Below, one piece after another: positions 8,221-17,089 of a stretch of DNA of 44,830 nucleotides (positions are counted from its first letter, which is position 1; every line of letters begins with the position of its first letter). The notes beneath the pieces were generated by a model, which worked only from the letters and a program-made list of their open reading frames with translations, was not told the origin of the DNA and did not search any database. Source of the DNA: Anaerolineae bacterium (GTDB lineage Bacteria; Chloroflexota; Anaerolineae; Aggregatilineales; Phototrophicaceae); the NCBI GenBank assembly GCA_019912965.1, contig JAIOHM010000110.1:1-44830 (forward strand). The letters run 5' to 3'. Position numbers and translations under genes: made by a program.

Positions 8221-9069
8221 TTACCATGATTCAATACCCAAACTTATGTCAGGCGGGTACGGCATTTGAAAACAGCCAAACCTTGACAATGGCCTCAATC
8301 CGTTGAGGATAAAGTTGTGCAAGCGATCTTCAAAAATAGCCCTAGGCTGTCTTGCAAGATCAACGAGTACTCGATCTATTGTATTCACTTTAACGATGAG
8401 AATGTTGTTGATTAATTCATCACCAGTTATGCAGGTTCTCACTACGCTTCCTGATAAGTCTGATGGGAAAGATGCGCTTACGATGTAGCCTGCCTCTGGA
8501 TAGAAAAGTGTTATATGGCTAGTGTTGACTTGCATTCTTGATGTAGACGATCCGTAGTAATAAAGTAAAACATAATCTGTACGCCCTAACCGATTGATAA
8601 TATCACGCAATGAAAGGGAAAAAGCACCAGTAGTTGCAGTTAACTCAATTTGGGAAACGATGCCGCCTAACAATTCAATTTGTATTCGCATTCCATCTGT
8701 TGTTTGAACGACAAATTCCTTCCGATCTTCTCTAGTCGATCTTTGGCTATTCTCGCTTTCTCGAAAGTAATCGTACGTGTTTTTTAAACTGTAAACAGTA
8801 TCTATGTTTGTTGTTCCGACAATCAGGTTATTCCAGCAGGACACCATACAGTCATCATTTTGGAATAATTGGGAGTCGACAGGTGGAGTGACAGAGGAGC
8901 GAATGATTAGTATGCAGATTGTGATAAAAATAAAGACGATGGTACTTCTAATCCTAAAAATTGTGCTGGCAGACAAATGAAGCGCATTTTGTATGGCGTA
9001 AAGCATCCAGGCAACAGGTAAAGCAATAACCACGATGATGAAAAGAGGCGAGAATGAATCGGTAATCAT
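8221..9069 (-). CDS. Hypothetical membrane-anchored protein
   Basis: A 282-residue protein that I do not recognise. Two hydrophobic helices lie at about 8-28 and 38-60, followed by a soluble region that should be extracytoplasmic. Near residue 75 there is a CMVSCWNNLIVGTTNIDTVY segment; a Cys/Trp-rich CW-x-(I/L)-x-x-G-x-T pattern of this kind recurs in secreted Chloroflexota hypotheticals (from memory, not checked). The rest is rich in beta-strand-like stretches (IQIELLGGIVSQIEL, DYVLLYYYG, HITLFYPEAGYIVSA). The DNA is clearly more AT-rich than the flanking genes, which could mean later acquisition or weak selection. It stands alone, converging on the YfhO-like gene. Confidence 0.6.
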   Translation of the reverse strand: MITDSFSPLFIIVVIALPVAWMLYAIQNALHLSASTIFRIRSTIVFIFITICILIIRSSVTPPVDSQLFQNDDCMVSCWNNLIVGTTNIDTVYSLKNTYDYFRESENSQRSTREDRKEFVVQTTDGMRIQIELLGGIVSQIELTATTGAFSLSLRDIINRLGRTDYVLLYYYGSSTSRMQVNTSHITLFYPEAGYIVSASFPSDLSGSVVRTCITGDELINNILIVKVNTIDRVLVDLARQPRAIFEDRLHNFILNGLRPLSRFGCFQMPYPPDISLGIESW

Positions 9070-9335
9070 CTCTCAGTGCCTTGGGCAAAATGAGTGATTT
9101 TGTGTGTTACTGCGATATGCATTGCTGACATGTTATGGTCTTAACCCGTTTTAGTGGAGGATGAATAAGAGATACCTCAGTATAAAAGGGTTGCTTCAAA
9201 GGCTGATGGGCAGCGGTAAATGCCGCGAATCGCGTACTGTATTCAGGCGGGGCAGATCGCCTTTAGCGCGCTTCCCGCCGCACCACCTAGCCGGGTGGTT
9301 TTAACCCCCGGCAATGCTTTCAAACCATTTTATAA

Positions 9336-9364
9336 TTGACGCATACGAACTTTAGTGCTAATAT
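9336..9364 (+). promoter_or_regulatory. Sigma70-type promoter with no gene behind it
   Basis: TTGACG (9336-9341), a spacer of exactly 17 bases, then TAATAT (9359-9364). Transcription would begin near 9371 and run into a region with stems (GGGGT...ACCCC at about 9373-9396; GCACA...TGTGC nested in TGCGA...TCGCA at about 9407-9451) but no credible reading frame. Candidate for a small RNA. Confidence 0.45.
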
Positions 9365-9628
9365 GGGGCTGTAGGGGTGAACCGTCCACTCGACCCCACT
9401 CCCAAAATGCGAAACCTGCACAAAATCCTGTGCCGTATTTGTCGCATTTGCAGAATTTCTCGCATTTTTCGCATCTTACCAATCCATAACACGCGGTAAT
9501 CCTTCTCAGTACTCACAACCCCGCACCTAGCGCCGAAAGTATTGCAGCGGCAGACCTATCCCGAATCGGCGCAATACCGTCGTCCGATAAAATCCGCTAT
9601 CCACGCCGCCTATCCCGTTTTTTCTGGA

Positions 9629-9663
9629 AACCAATAACCAACGACCAATCACCCGACCAGCGA
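9629..9663. repeat. Tandem heptamer repeat
   Basis: AACCAAT, AACCAAC, GACCAAT, CACCCGA, CCAGCGA in uninterrupted 7-base steps. Nearly the same units occur at 20973-21007 (ACCAATA, ACCGATC). Confidence 0.6.
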
Positions 9664-9780
9664 CTATTGACGCTTCTGACATTGACGACATTTCCCCTCA
9701 GCTTTGCACATCTTGCACGACATTTGCGACATAAAAGTGACACAAATGATGCAGTTTGGGCAAATCTCTGCCTGTATTTT

Positions 9781-9808
9781 GCTGATGGCTAAAGGCTGAT
9801 GGCTTGTT
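9781..9808. repeat. Tandem heptamer repeat
   Basis: GCTGATG, GCTAAAG, GCTGATG, GCTTGTT. On the opposite strand these correspond to the AGCCTTT/AGCCATT units found at 14558 and 27075. Confidence 0.55.
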
Positions 9809-9936
9809 GGCGACGAAACCCTTTTTCGCCACGTCGCCATCGCCGCCATCGCCGCCAATTCTGTAACATTCCGTAATCTTTTACCTGGCACCTATCCATA
9901 AACTGCTGTACACAGTCACAAACAGCTTGCCTTGCT

Positions 9937-9977
9937 CCCTTCCCCTGCGTGCGGGGGAAGGGCTGGGGTTAGGGGTA
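9937..9977. repeat. G-rich hairpin repeat, copy 2
   Basis: CCCTTCCCC (9937-9945) pairs with GGGGAAGGG (9954-9962), followed by CTGGGGTTAGGGGT. It has the same layout as the copies at 480 and 41571. Confidence 0.6.
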
Positions 9978-10038
9978 AACGGTTTACGGATAGATACTTA
10001 GCACCACTGGAAACTGGCAACGCGTAACGGGCAGCTAT

Positions 10039-10067
10039 TAAAAAGGGGCGTCCATGTTGAACGCCCC
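10039..10067 (-). terminator. Rho-independent terminator after ftsZ
   Basis: On the minus strand a GGGGCGT...ACGCCCC stem (seven pairs, nine-base loop) is followed directly by TTTTTA. It begins about 10 bases after the ftsZ stop codon and is the clear transcriptional end of the dcw cluster. Confidence 0.85.
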
Positions 10068-10076
10068 TCACAAAAA

Positions 10077-11306
10077 TTACTTGCGCTTACGCAGGAAAGT
10101 GGGAATGTCGATGTCGTCCTCGTCGTAGACGCGGGCAGGTGTGTCCTGCTGCGGCAGCGTCGAGGGACGGGGCTGCGGTGTGGGCGGTTGATAAGCAGGC
10201 TGTTCCGGCTGCGGTGGGCTAAAGGGCTGTGTGGGCTGCTGCTGAGTCGGGCGCTGCACTGGCGGTTGTTGAAGCTGCTGGGGGGGCGTGGTTGAGCGCG
10301 GTACGGAGACCGACTGACGCTGCGGAAGCTGGGCTTCCAGTTTGCGTGCCGCGCGGCTCTGCTCAAACCCGGTAGCGATGACCGTGATACGGATTTCGTC
10401 GCCCATGTTCTCGTCGATCTGCGCGCCGAAGATGAGATTGCATTCGGGGTGAGCGCTTTCCTTGATGATCGCGGCAGCTTCGTTGACCTCGAACAGGCTG
10501 AGGTTGTTACCACCGGTGATGTTAAACAGAATGCCACGCGCGCCATCAATGGTCACATCCAGCAGACCGCTGCTGATGGCAGCTTCGGCAGAACGACGGG
10601 CACGATCATCACCATCGGCACGACCAACCGCCATAAGCGCCGCGCCACCTTCGGACATGATGGTACGCACATCGGCAAAGTCCAGATTAATCAGTGCGGG
10701 GACGGTAATCAGTTCGGAAATGCCCTGAATACCCTGCCGCAGCACATCATCGGCCAGCGAGAAGGCTTGTTGCAAGCTGGCACGTTTATCAGCAATTTGA
10801 AGGAGACGGTCATTGGGGATAACAATCAGTGTATCCACCTGACTCTTGAGGGCTTCAATGCCCGATTCGGCGGACTGGGTGCGGCGTGAACCTTCAAAAC
10901 TGAAGGGCTTGGTCACGACACCAATGGTCAATGCGCCGAGTTCTTTGGCAATCTGGGCGATCACGGGAGATGCACCTGTACCAGTGCCACCACCCATGCC
11001 CCCAGCGATAAATATCATATCCGCGCCACGCAGGACTTCATACAGTTCGTCGGCGCTTTCTTCAGCGGCCTTACGGCCAATTTCGGGATTACCGCCCGCG
11101 CCGAGGCCACGAGTCAGTTTATCGCCAATCCGTACACGAGTTTTGGCTTTCGAGAGCATAAGGGCTTGGTTATCGGTATTGACGGAGATGAACTCCACGC
11201 CGCCTAAACCCTCATTAATCATCCGGTTGACAGCGTTACCACCGCCTCCACCGACGCCAATCACCTTGATCTGGGCGAAATTTTCCCCCGGTGACAACGC
11301 ATCCAT
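10077..11306 (-). CDS. ftsZ: Cell division protein FtsZ
   Basis: A 409-residue tubulin-like GTPase that polymerises into the division ring. The N-terminal nucleotide-binding region has [16 protein letters not shown] (15-30) and the tubulin signature [13 protein letters not shown] (102-114). The T7 synergy loop NLDFADV (207-213) supplies the catalytic aspartates. Residues 325-395 form a long Pro/Gln-rich linker with many PQ and QP pairs, ending in the conserved tail [12 protein letters not shown] that would bind FtsA and other partners. The start is well set by AGGAGG eight bases before the ATG. It is the last gene of the cluster, 180 bases after ftsA with a possible own promoter, and is followed by a strong terminator. 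Confidence 0.97.
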   Translation of the reverse strand: MDALSPGENFAQIKVIGVGGGGGNAVNRMINEGLGGVEFISVNTDNQALMLSKAKTRVRIGDKLTRGLGAGGNPEIGRKAAEESADELYEVLRGADMIFIAGGMGGGTGTGASPVIAQIAKELGALTIGVVTKPFSFEGSRRTQSAESGIEALKSQVDTLIVIPNDRLLQIADKRASLQQAFSLADDVLRQGIQGISELITVPALINLDFADVRTIMSEGGAALMAVGRADGDDRARRSAEAAISSGLLDVTIDGARGILFNITGGNNLSLFEVNEAAAIIKESAHPECNLIFGAQIDENMGDEIRITVIATGFEQSRAARKLEAQLPQRQSVSVPRSTTPPQQLQQPPVQRPTQQQPTQPFSPPQPEQPAYQPPTPQPRPSTLPQQDTPARVYDEDDIDIPTFLRKRK

Positions 11307-11358
11307 ACCCTAATCCTCCTGAAAGGTGCTTTTCACTACATTTATGGAATACTTCACT

Positions 11359-11386
11359 ATTGTACGCAGAACGTTTGTCTACGCAA
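11359..11386 (-). promoter_or_regulatory. Possible ftsZ promoter
   Basis: In the 180-base ftsA-ftsZ gap the minus strand reads TTGCGT (11381-11386), 16 bases, TACAAT (11359-11364). This would give ftsZ extra transcription apart from the long dcw message. The -35 match is only moderate. Confidence 0.4.
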
Positions 11387-11486
11387 CAGGACTGGCGTAT
11401 TAGGCCAGAACCGATAGATACATTTTCAAAGATCCACTACCCATGACGATGAACAACGGGGTTGTGGATTTCTATCGGTTACGGGC

Positions 11487-12737
11487 TTAACCATCCCCGT
11501 CCGGGAGCAAACGTTTAAATAAACCACCAATAACCTGCCCGATTTTCTTGCCGGGAATGGGCGCGCTACCGACGGTTGAAACCCGTGCGTTCGTCCCCGC
11601 CGATTCCATTTGCATACCCATGCGTAACAGGCCGACACTGGTACTGTAGGACGGATGTTTGAGTGCATCCGCCATACCTGTCAGCCGTTCAGGTTTGGCA
11701 ATCCGTACCGGGAAACCGAGTTCACGGGCAGCGATTTCTTTCAATCCCAGCAGTTCGGCACAGCCCCCGGTAATCACCGCCCCGGCACGCAGCAGACCAT
11801 CGTAACCGGAACGCTTGATTTCTTTCTTGACCATATCGAACATCTCGGCCACGCGCATTTCGATGACCTCGGCCAGCGCCCCTCGCTGAACCTCAATCGG
11901 CATCCCTTCGCCAAAGGGTTCGACGAGGAAGGTTTCCAGCGAATCAACAGCACGCTGATGGGCATGACCATGATGAATTTTGACCGCCTCAGCCACATCA
12001 AACGGGACATGCATCCAATGGGTGATGTCGTTGGTAATCAGATCACCACCGACCGGGATCACCGCCGTATGCCAGACTGTGCCTTCGATGAAAATGGCTA
12101 AATCGGTTGTGCCACCGCCGATGTCGATAACCACCACGCCCATTTCGCGTTCTTCGGGCGTCAGCACGGCATCGCCGGAAGCCAGCGGGTTCAGGATAAA
12201 ACGGTCAACCGAGACTCCCGCCCCTTGTACGGATTGTTCCAGATTGGCGACGCTGGTGGATGAGGCAGTGATAATATGCGCCTCGACTTCCAGCCGGAAA
12301 CCGTGCATCCCAATCGGGCTGCGAACACGATCCTGACCATCCAGTGAATAACTGCGTGGGACGACATGCAGCACCTCACGGTTATGCGGGATGGCAATCG
12401 CCCGTGCCTGCTCCATCGCTTTGTCGAGATCGTCCAGATTGACGCCGCGCGTCCCAACAATGCCAACTGCGCCCCGGCTGTTAATTGATTTGATATGGTC
12501 GCCCGCCACGCTGACAAAAGCGCGGGCAATATCGAAGCCGCTGCTTTTTTCGGCTTTATGCACCGCCGCCGAAATGGCCGCTGTCAACTGCCCCATATCA
12601 TTAACGATGCCTTTTTTCATGCCAGCGCTGGGTTCGATGCCTACACCAACAACGAAAATATCATCGGGGCGCACTTCGGCCACAATCGCGCAGATTTTCC
12701 GTGTTCCTACATCTAATGCAACAGCCAGATCGCGCAT
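11487..12737 (-). CDS. ftsA: Cell division protein FtsA
   Basis: A 416-residue actin-like protein that anchors FtsZ filaments to the membrane and recruits the septal synthesis proteins. The start shows the phosphate-1 motif (VALDVGTRKICAIVAEV). The SHS2/1C subdomain region follows (ISAAVHKAEKSSGFDIARAFVSVAG). Phosphate-2 is VVVIDIGGGTTDLAIF, and a third nucleotide-contact segment is GAVITGGCAELLGL. The C-terminus ends with GKKIGQVIGGLFKRLLPDG, an amphipathic helix of the type FtsA uses to bind membranes. It starts five bases after ftsQ, so ftsQ and ftsA are almost certainly cotranscribed. Confidence 0.95.
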   Translation of the reverse strand: MRDLAVALDVGTRKICAIVAEVRPDDIFVVGVGIEPSAGMKKGIVNDMGQLTAAISAAVHKAEKSSGFDIARAFVSVAGDHIKSINSRGAVGIVGTRGVNLDDLDKAMEQARAIAIPHNREVLHVVPRSYSLDGQDRVRSPIGMHGFRLEVEAHIITASSTSVANLEQSVQGAGVSVDRFILNPLASGDAVLTPEEREMGVVVIDIGGGTTDLAIFIEGTVWHTAVIPVGGDLITNDITHWMHVPFDVAEAVKIHHGHAHQRAVDSLETFLVEPFGEGMPIEVQRGALAEVIEMRVAEMFDMVKKEIKRSGYDGLLRAGAVITGGCAELLGLKEIAARELGFPVRIAKPERLTGMADALKHPSYSTSVGLLRMGMQMESAGTNARVSTVGSAPIPGKKIGQVIGGLFKRLLPDGDG

Positions 12738-12742
12738 AACGC

Positions 12743-13567
12743 TTAGTTGCCCTTACAGCAATACACTGGCGCATCAGGATTACCAACATCTACGGTGGTT
12801 GGTACGATCCCGCGTGCCTGCAAATCACTGACTATAGTCTCGTAGATTAAAAGTTTCTCTGGCATATCAGTACCAATACCGAACCAGACCATCCATCCCC
12901 GGCCATCCGGGTAGCCCAGTCCCTTCACCGGGTCATAACGCAGGACATCAATGTTGGGGCGAAGCTGTTTAAGCTGTAAAGCTCCCGTCACAATGTCCAG
13001 ATTCAACTGCACATTCTGCCCCATCGGCCCATCACTGATTAAGGAAGCGATCTTCACCAAATCGGGGCGTTCCTCATGCTGATACATCACGCGTCCCTGC
13101 ACATCCACCCAGGTTGCCACACCCGTCTGTTCCCAGACGAGGGCGGGTTCACGCTCCTGCACCACGATTTGCACCATATTCGGCGGCCAGCTAATGGTCA
13201 CACGGGCATCGGCAATCGTGGGTGAGCGCAAAATGCTCTGGCGTACTGTTTCCGGGTTGATCCAGAAAACATGCATGTTGGCAACATCGGTCAGCGCAAA
13301 GACTTCTTCTTTAGTCAGGTACTTCAAGCCGCCTACCGCGATGCTGTGAACGTAGAAGATAGGAACGGCGAAGAACATGAACAACACCGCCGACAGCGCC
13401 AGCACAATCATGGCACTGATCGCCCGCCAGCCCACAACCCCGCGCCGCCGCGCACCATGTTCGACGGGCGCAAATCCACCTGTTCCGGTCGAGGGCACAC
13501 CCGGCCCCCGCAAAATACCGGGTTCGCGCGATGAAGAACGCCGCCGTTCGCGCAGCCGCGATGTCAT
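12743..13567 (-). CDS. ftsQ: Cell division protein FtsQ/DivIB
   Basis: A 274-residue bitopic protein: a basic, Arg-rich cytoplasmic tail of about 45 residues, one transmembrane helix (about 49-70), then a POTRA domain (IFYVHSIAVGGLKYLTKEEV through VVQEREPALVW) and an FtsQ-type C-terminal domain (VDVQGRVMYQHEE). FtsQ/DivIB joins FtsL and FtsB/DivIC to control septal peptidoglycan synthesis by FtsW-FtsI. Sequence identity in this family is always low; the assignment rests on topology, the POTRA pattern and the position between murB and ftsA. It is 78 bases downstream of murB. Confidence 0.9.
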   Translation of the reverse strand: MTSRLRERRRSSSREPGILRGPGVPSTGTGGFAPVEHGARRRGVVGWRAISAMIVLALSAVLFMFFAVPIFYVHSIAVGGLKYLTKEEVFALTDVANMHVFWINPETVRQSILRSPTIADARVTISWPPNMVQIVVQEREPALVWEQTGVATWVDVQGRVMYQHEERPDLVKIASLISDGPMGQNVQLNLDIVTGALQLKQLRPNIDVLRYDPVKGLGYPDGRGWMVWFGIGTDMPEKLLIYETIVSDLQARGIVPTTVDVGNPDAPVYCCKGN

Positions 13568-13645
13568 GAAATCTCTTTACCCCACCTGTGTATATCCAAC
13601 ATTATCACACAAACCTTTCCAAAACGCTATCCATGTTCCCTTAAT

Positions 13646-14554
13646 TCATAACCATTCTCCAACTAATTCAACTTCCATTTCCAGTTCGACGCCACTGGTT
13701 TTATGCACAGCCTCCTGTACATAACGAATCAATGCATGATAATCGCTGGCCGTAGCGTTCCCGGTATTGATGAAAAAGTTAGCGTGTATCGGGGAAACCT
13801 GTGCACCGCCAATGTGATAGCCTTTTAGTCCTGCGGACTCGATCAGGCGTCCGGCATAATCACCGGGCGGATTTTTGAAGATGCTGCCCAAACTAGCGCC
13901 GGGAGGCTGTGTCTGTTTGCGGTAGGTGATGAAGTGATCCATGCGTTCCTGAATAGCTTGGGGATCATCCGGCTGAAGGGCAAAAACCGCCATCAGCACC
14001 AGAAAGCGTTTATCGGCCCGGGATTTCAGCGCCGAAGTACGGTACCCATAAGCCAGTTCTTCGCGCGTCCAGAGCTGTGCACCTTTTTCGGCAACCAGCA
14101 CGACGGCCTCACACAGATTGCGATTTATATCGCCGCCATGTGCCCCGGCATTATTGACCACTGCCCCGCCGACTGTACCGGGTACACTGCTCAGCCACTC
14201 CAATCCAGATAGCCCACACGACTGGCATTTGCGCGCCAGCACCGTCAGTCCTACCCCACCCGTCGCAGTCATGTTGTGTCCGTCGTGCCAGTCGCCAAAC
14301 TGGACTTCGGTCACATCATTGATAACCACTAAACCGCGTATACCTTTATCGGAGATGAGCACATTCGCGCCGCCACCCAAAATCCGCACCGGGATATTCT
14401 GTTCCCATGCAGCACTCACCACCGCTGCTAATTCTTCGGTCGATTCGCGGGCGATGTACAGCATATCCGCCGGGCCACCCAAGCGGGCAGCGGTATAGCG
14501 GGCGAGAGATTCGCCGCGTAAAAGGCGGGCGTGGTAGGGTGCGGGGAGGTGCAT
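13646..14554 (-). CDS. murB: UDP-N-acetylenolpyruvoylglucosamine reductase
   Basis: A 302-residue FAD-dependent enzyme that reduces the enolpyruvyl ether to give UDP-N-acetylmuramic acid. The FAD-binding segment is [22 protein letters not shown] (about 54-76), followed by [24 protein letters not shown]. The substrate and catalytic part includes YRTSALKSR, the serine in [21 protein letters not shown] (proton donor in the family) and the C-terminal [13 protein letters not shown] with the second catalytic acid. Length fits the shorter MurB type. It lies eight bases after murC. Confidence 0.95.
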   Translation of the reverse strand: MHLPAPYHARLLRGESLARYTAARLGGPADMLYIARESTEELAAVVSAAWEQNIPVRILGGGANVLISDKGIRGLVVINDVTEVQFGDWHDGHNMTATGGVGLTVLARKCQSCGLSGLEWLSSVPGTVGGAVVNNAGAHGGDINRNLCEAVVLVAEKGAQLWTREELAYGYRTSALKSRADKRFLVLMAVFALQPDDPQAIQERMDHFITYRKQTQPPGASLGSIFKNPPGDYAGRLIESAGLKGYHIGGAQVSPIHANFFINTGNATASDYHALIRYVQEAVHKTSGVELEMEVELVGEWL

Positions 14555-14557
14555 AAC

Positions 14558-14585
14558 AGCCTTTAGCTTTTAGCCTTTAGCCCTT
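14558..14585. repeat. Heptamer array forming the end of murC
   Basis: AGCCTTT, AGCTTTT, AGCCTTT, AGCCCTT. On the minus strand this encodes the last MurC residues (L-K-A-K-S) and its TAA stop at 14563-14565, and it extends nearly to the murB start. Same unit type as at 27075-27095. Confidence 0.7.
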
Positions 14586-15969
14586 TTTCTTTCGATAGTT
14601 CGTTCAAATAGTCGATGCCGATTTGTGGCGCATCACCCGCGCTCATGATGATGATAGCGGCGGGACTTTTAACACCTTCACGCAGGGCAGTCAGCGTATC
14701 ATCAAAAGTCGGTGTATGGCGCGCGTCCGGGTGTTTCATGCCCGCCACGACCGCCGCACTGGTCACGCCGGGGACGGGCTGCTCACGGGCGGCATAAATA
14801 TCCGTCACCAGCACATGGTCGGCAGCATCAAAGGCATTTCTATAATCGTCTATAAGAGCTTGCGTGCGGCTAAAGGTATGCGGCTGCCACACTGCCCAGA
14901 TTTGACGGTCGGGGTAACGCTGGCGGGCGGCTTCCAGTGTGACGCGGATGGCGGTTGGATGATGAGCATAATCATCAATCACCGCGATTTGATCGACTTC
15001 CCCGCGCAGATCGAAGCGCCGTCCAGCGGGTTTGAAGGTTTCGAGGGCAGCAGCACCACAATCCTCGATTGAGCGCTCCGCGACAAATGGGGCGACAAAT
15101 AACGCCCCCAATGCATTCCTTACGTTGTGGAGACCGGGTACAGGCAGTCGAACACGGTTTCCCTTCAAGTGAATTTCCGGGGCTAATACCGCGTTGAAAA
15201 TTGTGAAACCCTGCTCATCAGTTTGAACATCCCGTCCTTGCAACACTACCCCATCGCTTAGGCCATAAGTTGCACAGCGGCGTTTTTCGGCAATTGTGCG
15301 AGCTATCGGATCATCCGCACAGATCACCAGCCCGTCTGGGTTATCAATCAGATCAATAAAATGTTCAAATGAGGCAATCATCTCGGCTTCGGTTTTGAAA
15401 AAATCGGGGTGGTCATATTCAACGCTCGTTAAAATAATGGCGTTGGGGCGCAACCCGTGAAACATGTTATCGTATTCGTCAGCTTCAATGACGAAATATT
15501 CTCCAGTTCCAACCCCTGCATTCGTGCCCGTGTTGCCCATAATCCCACCAACAATGTAGCTGGGATCAGCGCCGCATTCGCGCAAGATATGAACAACCAT
15601 TGAAGTCGTGGTGGTTTTGCCGTGTGTTCCGGCGACAGCGATAACCTTTTTGCCTTCCATCAAGTCGGCGATGATGTCTTGGCGCTTATAAACGGGGATG
15701 TTGCGTTGGCGGGCGGCAGCGACTTCAACATGATCGGTTTGCACAGCGGAGGTGATAATCAGGGCGTCCGCGCCTTCGATATAACTGGCGTCATGGCCTT
15801 GATGGATAGTCGCGCCATCGCGGGCTAAAGCATCGGTTAAAGTATTGGTGCTGCGGTCAGAACCAGAAACGGTATAACCCTGTCCGAGCAGAATACGAGC
15901 AATGGCGGAAAGGCCTGCGCCGCCGATGCCGACCAGATGGATGTGTTGACCGGGATGGATTTTTGACAT
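14563..15969 (-). CDS. murC: UDP-N-acetylmuramate--L-alanine ligase
   Basis: A 468-residue Mur ligase that adds L-alanine, the first residue of the stem peptide, to UDP-MurNAc using ATP. The N-terminal domain has HLVGIGGAGLSAIARILLGQG (UDP-binding, from residue 11). The P-loop is AGTHGKTTTTS (113-123), and VIEADEYDNMFH supplies the metal/ATP acidic residues. The C-terminal ligase domain has VIDDYAHHPTAIRVTLEA and AVWQPHTFSRTQAL, both MurC hallmarks. The last residues come from a heptamer repeat, so the natural C-terminus has probably been rewritten by repeat insertion. It is 17 bases downstream of the second CvpA-like gene. Confidence 0.97.
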   Translation of the reverse strand: MSKIHPGQHIHLVGIGGAGLSAIARILLGQGYTVSGSDRSTNTLTDALARDGATIHQGHDASYIEGADALIITSAVQTDHVEVAAARQRNIPVYKRQDIIADLMEGKKVIAVAGTHGKTTTTSMVVHILRECGADPSYIVGGIMGNTGTNAGVGTGEYFVIEADEYDNMFHGLRPNAIILTSVEYDHPDFFKTEAEMIASFEHFIDLIDNPDGLVICADDPIARTIAEKRRCATYGLSDGVVLQGRDVQTDEQGFTIFNAVLAPEIHLKGNRVRLPVPGLHNVRNALGALFVAPFVAERSIEDCGAAALETFKPAGRRFDLRGEVDQIAVIDDYAHHPTAIRVTLEAARQRYPDRQIWAVWQPHTFSRTQALIDDYRNAFDAADHVLVTDIYAAREQPVPGVTSAAVVAGMKHPDARHTPTFDDTLTALREGVKSPAAIIIMSAGDAPQIGIDYLNELSKEKGLKAKS

Positions 15970-15986
15970 TGATTATTGAACCGATG

Positions 15987-16535
15987 CTAGATCATAAAGA
16001 GAACGAGCATGAAGAGGACAATCACCACAATGGTGAGGACTTCAGGGCTGCCTCCGGCTGCACCACCGAGCAGCACCAACGGGATGGCATTCAAATTCTG
16101 GGCGCTGATCGAGGAGGGAGAGGGAGCAGTTATCAGACCGGCGAAAGGGTAGTCGTTGATGTCCAGAAAATACCAGACCGCGCCCCAGATCAGATAGCCG
16201 TTGATCGCACCCAGCAATCCGCCCAAAATCGCGTCCTGCACCCGGTTATTGCGTGGGCCGCCCCGGTCGTCATCATCACGCGGGCCGCCAAAAATGCGCG
16301 TCTGATAGGCAAAATACACGACAGTGCCAAACAAGGCCATCTGGACGAAAAAGGCTTGATCGCGCGGGACAGAAGCCAGAAAAACGCCGCGCAAAATGGA
16401 GTCAAACTGGAACAGGGCGAACAAGGCCAGAATGATACCTGCCAGCGAAATCAATTCCCGACGTAAACCGCGTATCACCCCGATCACGCCGAAAAAAGCG
16501 GCTGCAACCCATAACATACTGTAAAGCTGAACCAT
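15987..16535 (-). CDS. CvpA-like membrane protein, copy 2
   Basis: A 182-residue polytopic protein with four to five predicted helices, resembling the CvpA (colicin V production) family in layout: a short N-terminal helix, a G-x-x-RG-L/x-RELISLAGI segment near residue 20, a helix that starts AINGYLIW, and a hydrophobic C-terminus (VLTIVVIVLFMLVLFMI). It is clearly a tandem paralogue of the gene just upstream (16547-17089), sharing ELISLAGIILALFALFQFD and a NGYLIWG-x-x-WYF-x-DIN core. CvpA-like proteins are linked to envelope integrity, but the role here is unknown. It sits between murG and murC, 11 bases after its paralogue. Confidence 0.7.
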   Translation of the reverse strand: MVQLYSMLWVAAAFFGVIGVIRGLRRELISLAGIILALFALFQFDSILRGVFLASVPRDQAFFVQMALFGTVVYFAYQTRIFGGPRDDDDRGGPRNNRVQDAILGGLLGAINGYLIWGAVWYFLDINDYPFAGLITAPSPSSISAQNLNAIPLVLLGGAAGGSPEVLTIVVIVLFMLVLFMI

Positions 16536-16546
16536 GCGCCGCGTCC

Positions 16547-17089
16547 CTAAATCACAATCAACACGAATACAAACAGGACAATGACCGCCAGTGCCAGCAA
16601 ATTACCATCCCCGGCTGGGCCACCTGCCAACACATACAGCGGGAGCGACTGCACCAGATCCGCGCTGGCTGACCCCGCCACCGGGGGCGAGACGTAAGGG
16701 TTCAGCGGATAGGTGTTAATATCCATAAAATACCAGATCGAACCCCAGATCAGATAGCCGTTGAGGAAACCGACAATCGCGCCCAAAACGGTGGATTGCA
16801 GATTGTCGCGCCCGTCCGCACCGCCCCCGCCAACACGACGGCTGAGTCCGCGCGTCTGATAAGCGAAGAACACAATCGTGAGGAAGATTAACACCTGTAC
16901 ATAAAACTGCACCGAGGCATCCACATTTTCCAGCAGCACCCCGCGCAGCAAACCGTCAAACTGGAACAGGGCAAACAGCGCCAGAATGATACCTGCCAGC
17001 GAAATCAGTTCTTTACTCAAGCCACGCATGTAGCCGATCATGCCGAACACCAGCGCCATCGCCCACATCAGGGCGGAAAGTTCAATCAT
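16547..17089 (-). CDS. CvpA-like membrane protein, copy 1
   Basis: A 180-residue polytopic membrane protein with the same layout as its neighbour: an N-terminal helix, YMRGLSKELISLAGI, a second helix, a Gly/Arg-rich loop (RRVGGGGADGRDN), NGYLIWGSIWYFMDIN, a Pro/Ser/Ala loop and a strongly hydrophobic end. Its ATG overlaps the murG stop (ATGA, 17086-17089), so translation is coupled to murG. The DNA of the two copies is almost identical across the RELISLAGI region (about 16415-16460 against 16957-17005), pointing to a fairly recent or gene-converted duplication. CvpA membership is my best match; confidence in function is low. Confidence 0.7.
   Translation of the reverse strand: MIELSALMWAMALVFGMIGYMRGLSKELISLAGIILALFALFQFDGLLRGVLLENVDASVQFYVQVLIFLTIVFFAYQTRGLSRRVGGGGADGRDNLQSTVLGAIVGFLNGYLIWGSIWYFMDINTYPLNPYVSPPVAGSASADLVQSLPLYVLAGGPAGDGNLLALAVIVLFVFVLIVI

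Larger units (their letters stand above)
9070..10038. other. Repeat-rich stretch of about 970 bases without a supported gene
   Basis: Contents in order: a GC hairpin region around 9240-9320 (AGGCG...CGCCT and CCACCTAGCCGGGTGG), a good plus-strand promoter at 9336-9364, a run with repeated TCGCATT-like units (9428-9478), heptamer arrays at 9629-9663 and 9781-9808, a GCCATCGCC triplication near 9835-9857, and a G-rich hairpin at 9937-9977. A 75-codon cysteine-rich frame on the minus strand (9664-9891) is built largely from these repeats. A small non-coding RNA downstream of the promoter is possible. Confidence 0.5.

Noticed and set aside
8082..8306. 74-codon plus-strand frame with a signal-peptide-like start
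   Set aside because: Overlaps the better supported minus-strand gene and shows no domain.
9664..9891. 75-codon cysteine-rich frame (minus), with CPNC and CKMC pairs resembling a zinc ribbon
   Set aside because: Most of it is built from the heptamer and CGACATT-like repeats; no ribosome binding site.
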